Below are positions 7,576 through 12,137 of a stretch of DNA of 12,137 bases, piece by piece (the first letter of the stretch is position 1; the number at the start of each line of letters is the position of its first letter). Origin of the DNA: DAHVFK01 sp035310985 (GTDB lineage Bacteria; Pseudomonadota; Gammaproteobacteria; Burkholderiales; SG8-39); contig DATGDH010000013.1 of the NCBI GenBank assembly GCA_035310985.1, positions 1 through 12,137 of the forward strand, given 5' to 3'. The position numbers and the translations under genes are program-made. The notes beneath the pieces were generated by a model, which saw nothing but the letters and a program-made list of their open reading frames with translations, searched no databases and was not told the DNA's origin.

Positions 7576-8729
7576 GCGCAGAAAACGTCCAAGCGGCCCC
7601 GAAGCCGAAGAAGTCCGTCGCGCTGTCGGGCGTACCGGCCGGCAACACCGCCCTGTGCACGGTCGGGCGCACCGGCAACGACCTGCACTATCGAGGCTAC
7701 GACATCCTCGAGTTCGCGGACCAGGCGGAGTTCGAGGAGATCGGCTATCTGCTGGTGCACGGCAAGCTGCCGAACGCCGCAGAGCTGGCCGCGTACAAGA
7801 CCAAGCTGCGCGGCCTGCGCGGCATACCGGCGGCGGTGAAGCGCATCCTCGAGGCGGTGCCGGCGAACACGCATCCGATGGACGTGATGCGCACCGCCTG
7901 CTCGGCCCTCGGCGCGCTGCTGCCCGAGGCGCAGGACCACAAGCTGTCCGAGGCACGCAACATCGCCGACCGGCTGATGGCGAGCTTCGGCTCGATGCTG
8001 CTGTACTGGTACCACTACTCGCACTCCGGGCGCAGGATCGAGGTCGAGACCGACGACGACTCGATCGGCGGTCACTTCCTGCACCTGCTGCACGGGCGCA
8101 AGCCGAGCGAGCTGTGGGTGCGCGCGATGCACACCTCCCTCATCCTGTACGCCGAGCACGAGTTCAACGCCTCGACCTTCACCTGCCGCGTGATCGCGGG
8201 CACCGGGTCGGACATGTACTCCGCGGTCACCGGCGGCATCGGCGCGCTGAAAGGACCCAAGCATGGCGGCGCCAACGAGTTCGCCTTCGACGTGATCGGC
8301 CGCTATGACACGCCGGACGACGCCGAGGCCGACGTCGTGCGCCGCATCGCCGAGAAGCAGGTGATCATCGGCTTCGGCCATCCCGTGTACACGATCGCCG
8401 ACCCGCGCAACCAGGTCATCAAGGAAGTCGCGCGGCGCCTGTCCAGGGACGCCGGCGACATGAAGCTGTTCGAGATCTCGGAGCGCATCGAGCAGGTCAT
8501 GCTGCGCGAGAAGAAGATGTTCGCCAACCTCGACTGGTACAGCGCCACCAGCTACCACATGATGGGCGTGCCGACGGCGATGTTCACGCCGCTGTTCGTG
8601 ATCTCGCGCACCAGCGGCTGGTCGGCGCACGTCATCGAGCAGAGAATAGACGGCAAGATCATCCGCCCGGGCGCGAACTACACCGGGCCGGAGAACCGGA
8701 AGTGGGTGCCGTTGAAAGCGAGGAAGTAG
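7572..8729 (+). CDS. prpC: 2-methylcitrate synthase
   Basis: 385-aa member of the citrate synthase family; condenses propionyl-CoA with oxaloacetate to 2-methylcitrate and usually has some activity with acetyl-CoA. The catalytic residues are H231 (KHGGANEFAFD), H270 (IIGFGHPVYTIADPRN) and D321 (NLDWYSA). All are offset by four from the E. coli PrpC residues as I recall them (H235, H274, D325). The segment YAEHEFNASTF is also diagnostic. Length (E. coli PrpC 389 aa) and the HPVY rather than HRVY motif separate it from GltA at the left end of the window. GGGAG lies upstream of the ATG, which overlaps the prpB stop. The tail GPENRKWVPL is typical of PrpC. Confidence 0.97.
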   Translation: MSAENVQAAPKPKKSVALSGVPAGNTALCTVGRTGNDLHYRGYDILEFADQAEFEEIGYLLVHGKLPNAAELAAYKTKLRGLRGIPAAVKRILEAVPANTHPMDVMRTACSALGALLPEAQDHKLSEARNIADRLMASFGSMLLYWYHYSHSGRRIEVETDDDSIGGHFLHLLHGRKPSELWVRAMHTSLILYAEHEFNASTFTCRVIAGTGSDMYSAVTGGIGALKGPKHGGANEFAFDVIGRYDTPDDAEADVVRRIAEKQVIIGFGHPVYTIADPRNQVIKEVARRLSRDAGDMKLFEISERIEQVMLREKKMFANLDWYSATSYHMMGVPTAMFTPLFVISRTSGWSAHVIEQRIDGKIIRPGANYTGPENRKWVPLKARK

Positions 8730-8732
8730 CCC

Positions 8733-8933
8733 ATGGCCCAATACGAATCCGATCTCACCCGGTTCATGCGCCAGTACCTCGAGCAGCACCCCGAGGAACT
8801 CGCCTCGCAGAAAAAAGGCCGCGCCGTGTGGTGGGACAAGAGCGTGGACGAACGCACGCCCCCTCCCCCGGCGAAGCCCACGCTGCGCTCGGGCGGCGCC
8901 GAATACACCTTCAAGCTCACCTCCGACAACTGA
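8733..8933 (+). CDS. Small DUF3460-like protein between prpC and prpD
   Basis: 66-aa soluble protein with no signal peptide or membrane segment. The pattern (M)AxYESDLTRFMRQYLEQHPE, then QKKGRAVWWDK near the middle and an aromatic YTF near the C-terminus, resembles the small beta-proteobacterial DUF3460 family as I remember it. Function is unknown. A helical N-terminal half is followed by a Pro-rich linker (RTPPPPAKP). It begins 3 nt after the prpC stop with AGGA 8 nt before the ATG, and ends 7 nt before prpD, so it is clearly co-transcribed. Gene tightness and sensible composition support a real gene. Family membership is recognised from memory and needs a profile search. Confidence 0.8.
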   Translation: MAQYESDLTRFMRQYLEQHPEELASQKKGRAVWWDKSVDERTPPPPAKPTLRSGGAEYTFKLTSDN

Positions 8934-8940
8934 CCAGAAA

Positions 8941-10380
8941 ATGTCGAGCCACATCTCCAACGTCCGCCCCGAGCCGGACGAGGTCCTCACCCGGATCGCC
9001 GACTACGTCACCCGGACCAAGCTGACCAGCAAGGAAGCCTACGACACCGCGCGCTACTGCCTGATGGACACGCTCGGCTGCGGCTTCGAGGCGCTCGGCT
9101 ATCCCGCGTGCACCAAGCTGATGGGCCCGATCGTGCCGGGAACCATGGTGCCGAACGGCGCCAAGGTGCCGGGCACGCAGTTCCAGCTCGACCCGGTGCA
9201 GGCGGCGTTCAACATCGGCGCGATGATCCGGTGGCTCGATTTCAACGACACCTGGCTCGCTGCCGAGTGGGGCCACCCGTCCGACAACCTCGGCGGCATC
9301 CTGGCCGCGGCCGACTGGCTGTCGCGCGCGAGAAAGGAGCCGCTGGTCGTCAAGGACGTGCTGACTGCCATGATCAAGGCGCACGAGATCCAGGGGGTGC
9401 TCGCGCTCGAGAACAGCTTCAACAAGGTGGGCCTCGACCACGTCGTGCTGGTCAAGGTCGCGACCGCCGCCGTGGTCGCGCACATGATCGGCTGCAGCTA
9501 CGACGAGGTGGTGAACGCGGTGTCGCAGGCCTGGGTAGACGGCCAGTCGCTGCGCGCCTACCGCCACGCGCCGAACACCGGCTCGCGCAAGAGCTGGGCG
9601 GCGGGCGACGCCACCAGCCGCGGCGTGCGCCTCGCGCTCATCTCGAAGACCGGCGAAATGGGCTATCCCTCGGTGCTCAGCGCGAAGACCTGGGGCTTCT
9701 ACCACGTGTCCTTCAAGGGCAAGCCCTTCAAGTTCCAACGCCCCTTCGGTTCCTACGTGATGGAGAACGTGCTGTTCAAGATCTCCTACCCGGCAGAGTT
9801 CCACTCGCAGACCGCGGTGGAGAGCGCAATGGACATCCACGCCGAGTTGCAGCGCCTCGGCCGCAGCCCCGAGGACATCAAGCGGATCACCATCCGCACG
9901 CACGAGGCCTGCCTGCGGATCATCGACAAGAAAGGGCCGCTGAACAATCCGGCCGACCGGGACCACTGCATCCAGTACATGGTCGCCGTGCCGATCCTGT
10001 TCGGGCGGCTGACTGCGGCCGACTACGAGGACAAGGTCGCCGCGGACCCGCGCATCGACGCGCTGCGCGCCAAGATCAGCTGCGTCGAGGACAAGGGCTT
10101 CACGCGCGACTACCACGACCCGGACAAACGCTCGATCGCCAACGCGCTTACGGTCGAGTTCAAGGACGGAAAGAAGCTCGGCGAGTTCGTGTGCGAGTAC
10201 CCGATCGGCCACAAGCGGCGCCGGAAGGAAGGCATGCCGGTGCTGGTCGAGAAGTTCAAGCTGAACCTCGCGCGCCGCTTTCCGTCCAAGCAGCAGCAGG
10301 CGATACTCGACGCCTGCATGAACCCGGCGCGCCTGCATGCCATGCCGGTGAACGACTTCGTGGACCTGTTCGTCATCTAG
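8941..10380 (+). CDS. prpD: 2-methylcitrate dehydratase
   Basis: 479-aa enzyme of the MmgE/PrpD family; dehydrates 2-methylcitrate to cis-2-methylaconitate without an Fe-S cluster. It is very close to E. coli PrpD (483 aa) across its length. Examples are VPGTQFQLDPVQAAFN, the core WLDFNDTWLAAEWGHPSDN (98-116), AYRHAPNTGSRKSWAAGDA, SYVMENVLFKISYPAEFHSQ, KKGPLNNPADRDHC and the C-terminal MPVNDFVDLFVI. The ATG at 8941 has only a weak purine stretch (CAGAAA) before it, so translation may be coupled to the preceding small gene. Presence of PrpD fits the absence of acnD and prpF from the visible part of the operon. Confidence 0.97.
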   Translation: MSSHISNVRPEPDEVLTRIADYVTRTKLTSKEAYDTARYCLMDTLGCGFEALGYPACTKLMGPIVPGTMVPNGAKVPGTQFQLDPVQAAFNIGAMIRWLDFNDTWLAAEWGHPSDNLGGILAAADWLSRARKEPLVVKDVLTAMIKAHEIQGVLALENSFNKVGLDHVVLVKVATAAVVAHMIGCSYDEVVNAVSQAWVDGQSLRAYRHAPNTGSRKSWAAGDATSRGVRLALISKTGEMGYPSVLSAKTWGFYHVSFKGKPFKFQRPFGSYVMENVLFKISYPAEFHSQTAVESAMDIHAELQRLGRSPEDIKRITIRTHEACLRIIDKKGPLNNPADRDHCIQYMVAVPILFGRLTAADYEDKVAADPRIDALRAKISCVEDKGFTRDYHDPDKRSIANALTVEFKDGKKLGEFVCEYPIGHKRRRKEGMPVLVEKFKLNLARRFPSKQQQAILDACMNPARLHAMPVNDFVDLFVI

Positions 10381-10388
10381 GAGACGCC

Positions 10389-10583
10389 ATGTCGATAGAG
10401 CTGCTCGAGCGCAGGTTCGCAGAATTGTCCGACGAGGTGCGCAATTACCCCACGCCGATCGCGCGCTGCGACGAGCAGCTGCCCGCGCTGCTCGAGGAGC
10501 GTGCGCGAGTGCGCGCAGCGCTGGAGCGCGAGCTGCACGCCCAGTGCAAGTGGATCGGCGAAGGAGGCGCGCATGCGGGCTGA
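10389..10583 (+). CDS. Small hypothetical protein, 64 aa, charged and helical
   Basis: Not recognised. The protein begins MSIELLERRFAELSDEVRNY and continues through an E/R/L-rich stretch (LPALLEERARVRAALEREL) to a Cys-Trp containing end (HAQCKWIGEGG). It looks like two short amphipathic helices with possible coiled-coil character; no signal peptide or membrane segment. A good GGAG lies 5 nt before the ATG, immediately after the prpD stop. Its 3' end overlaps the next gene by 11 nt, and the Shine-Dalgarno of that gene lies within it. Tight packing favours a translated gene, possibly acting as a coupling leader for the thioredoxin-like gene. Function is unknown. Confidence 0.65.
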   Translation: MSIELLERRFAELSDEVRNYPTPIARCDEQLPALLEERARVRAALERELHAQCKWIGEGGAHAG

Positions 10584-11112
10584 GCTGCGCAAGCTGGCGC
10601 TGCTGCTCGTGTGCCTGCTGTTGCCGGCGGCGCATGCCGCGCCGGCAACGGCGTACCGCGATCCGATCGACTATTTCTTCCATCCCTTCCTCGGCGACCT
10701 GAGGGCCGAGGCCGCAGACGCGAAGAAAGCCGGCAAGCACGCGATCGTCGTGATGTACGAGTTCGACGACTGCCCGTACTGCGCGCGCATGAAGCGCGAG
10801 GTGCTGTCGCGGCCCGACGTGCAGGAGTACTACCGCAAGCACTTCCAGGTGTTCCAGATCGACACCCGGGGCGCGCAGGAGATCACCGGATTCGACGGCA
10901 AGAACGCCATGGAGCGGGATTTCGCGCGCGCCGCGGGAGTCCGGGCGACGCCAACCTTCGTGTTCTACGGCTTCGATGGCAAGCCGCTCGTCACCCGCGT
11001 CGGCGGCATCTACGATCCGCGCGAATTCCTCCTGCTCGGCAGGTACGTCGCGAGCGGCGCCTACCGCACGCAAAGCTTCGCGCAATTCCAGAAATCGAGA
11101 AAGGGCACCTGA
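10573..11112 (+). CDS. Exported thioredoxin-fold protein (SoxW/DsbE-like)
   Basis: 179-aa protein with a Sec-type signal: MRAELRKL, a hydrophobic core LALLLVCLLLPAA, then AHA as the probable cleavage site near residue 22. The mature part is a thioredoxin fold with the active-site motif DDCPYCARMK (C67, C70) and a cis-Pro in RATPTFVFYGFDG (P127). An insertion (QEITGFDGKNAMERDFARAAG) lies between, as in SoxW-type and thioredoxin_2-type proteins. It would act in thiol-disulfide exchange in the periplasm; the partner is unknown. A strong AAGGAGG (10561-10567) precedes the ATG. It ends 2 nt before acnA, so it is co-transcribed with prpD and acnA despite acting in another compartment. The fold assignment is firm; the specific subfamily is not. 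Confidence 0.9.
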   Translation: MRAELRKLALLLVCLLLPAAHAAPATAYRDPIDYFFHPFLGDLRAEAADAKKAGKHAIVVMYEFDDCPYCARMKREVLSRPDVQEYYRKHFQVFQIDTRGAQEITGFDGKNAMERDFARAAGVRATPTFVFYGFDGKPLVTRVGGIYDPREFLLLGRYVASGAYRTQSFAQFQKSRKGT

Positions 11113-11114
11113 CC

Positions 11115-12137
<1,023 letters not shown>

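Noticed and set aside
7527..8990. 487-codon open frame on the minus strand opposite prpC
   Set aside because: Antisense shadow of PrpC, with low-complexity composition and no domain features.
8917..11085. 722-codon open frame on the minus strand opposite prpD and the thioredoxin-like gene
   Set aside because: Arg/His/Val-rich shadow of GC-rich coding sequence; the plus-strand frames encode clearly homologous proteins.

Overview
The window is a high-GC stretch of bacterial chromosome with dense, same-direction gene blocks and short or overlapping junctions. Protein content and order point to a betaproteobacterium: an sdhCDAB-sdhE-gltA block, a GntR regulator, a divergent mdh, a DUF3460-type small protein, and PrpB/PrpC/PrpD and AcnA that closely resemble the E. 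coli proteins as I remember them. Genus cannot be assigned from sequence alone. No mobile element, CRISPR array, rRNA or tRNA gene is visible. The window is almost entirely coding; the longest gap is 173 bp (5509-5681).

Left half, minus strand, read right to left from 5508 to 1: a HutC-type GntR regulator, then sdhC, sdhD, sdhA, sdhB, sdhE and gltA. GltA runs off the left edge with only a few C-terminal codons missing. The sdh genes overlap by 1 to 7 nt, so they look like one translationally coupled operon. A 49-nt gap between gntR and sdhC carries a strong dyad with a perfect TATAAT on the coding strand.

Centre: the 173-bp divergent region between gntR and mdh holds an AT-rich inverted repeat (5553-5578), the best operator candidate in the window. 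A sigma-70-like promoter (TTGACT-17-TACCAT) for the rightward operon lies just downstream of it.

Right half, plus strand: mdh, prpB, prpC, a 66-aa DUF3460-like gene, prpD, a 64-aa unknown gene, a secreted thioredoxin-fold protein, and acnA, which is cut by the right edge after 341 codons.

Together the genes form one metabolic circuit. PrpC joins propionyl-CoA to oxaloacetate. PrpD dehydrates 2-methylcitrate, and an aconitase (AcnA is the candidate here) rehydrates the product. PrpB then yields pyruvate and succinate. The divergent SDH complex oxidises succinate, and malate dehydrogenase regenerates oxaloacetate. Only fumarase and a propionyl-CoA synthetase are missing from the window. GltA and AcnA also serve the ordinary TCA cycle. 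The central GntR protein is well placed to couple the two arms. I see no clearly new system. The least understood parts are the two small proteins, the exported thioredoxin-like protein inside a cytosolic-metabolism operon, and the two dyad elements.
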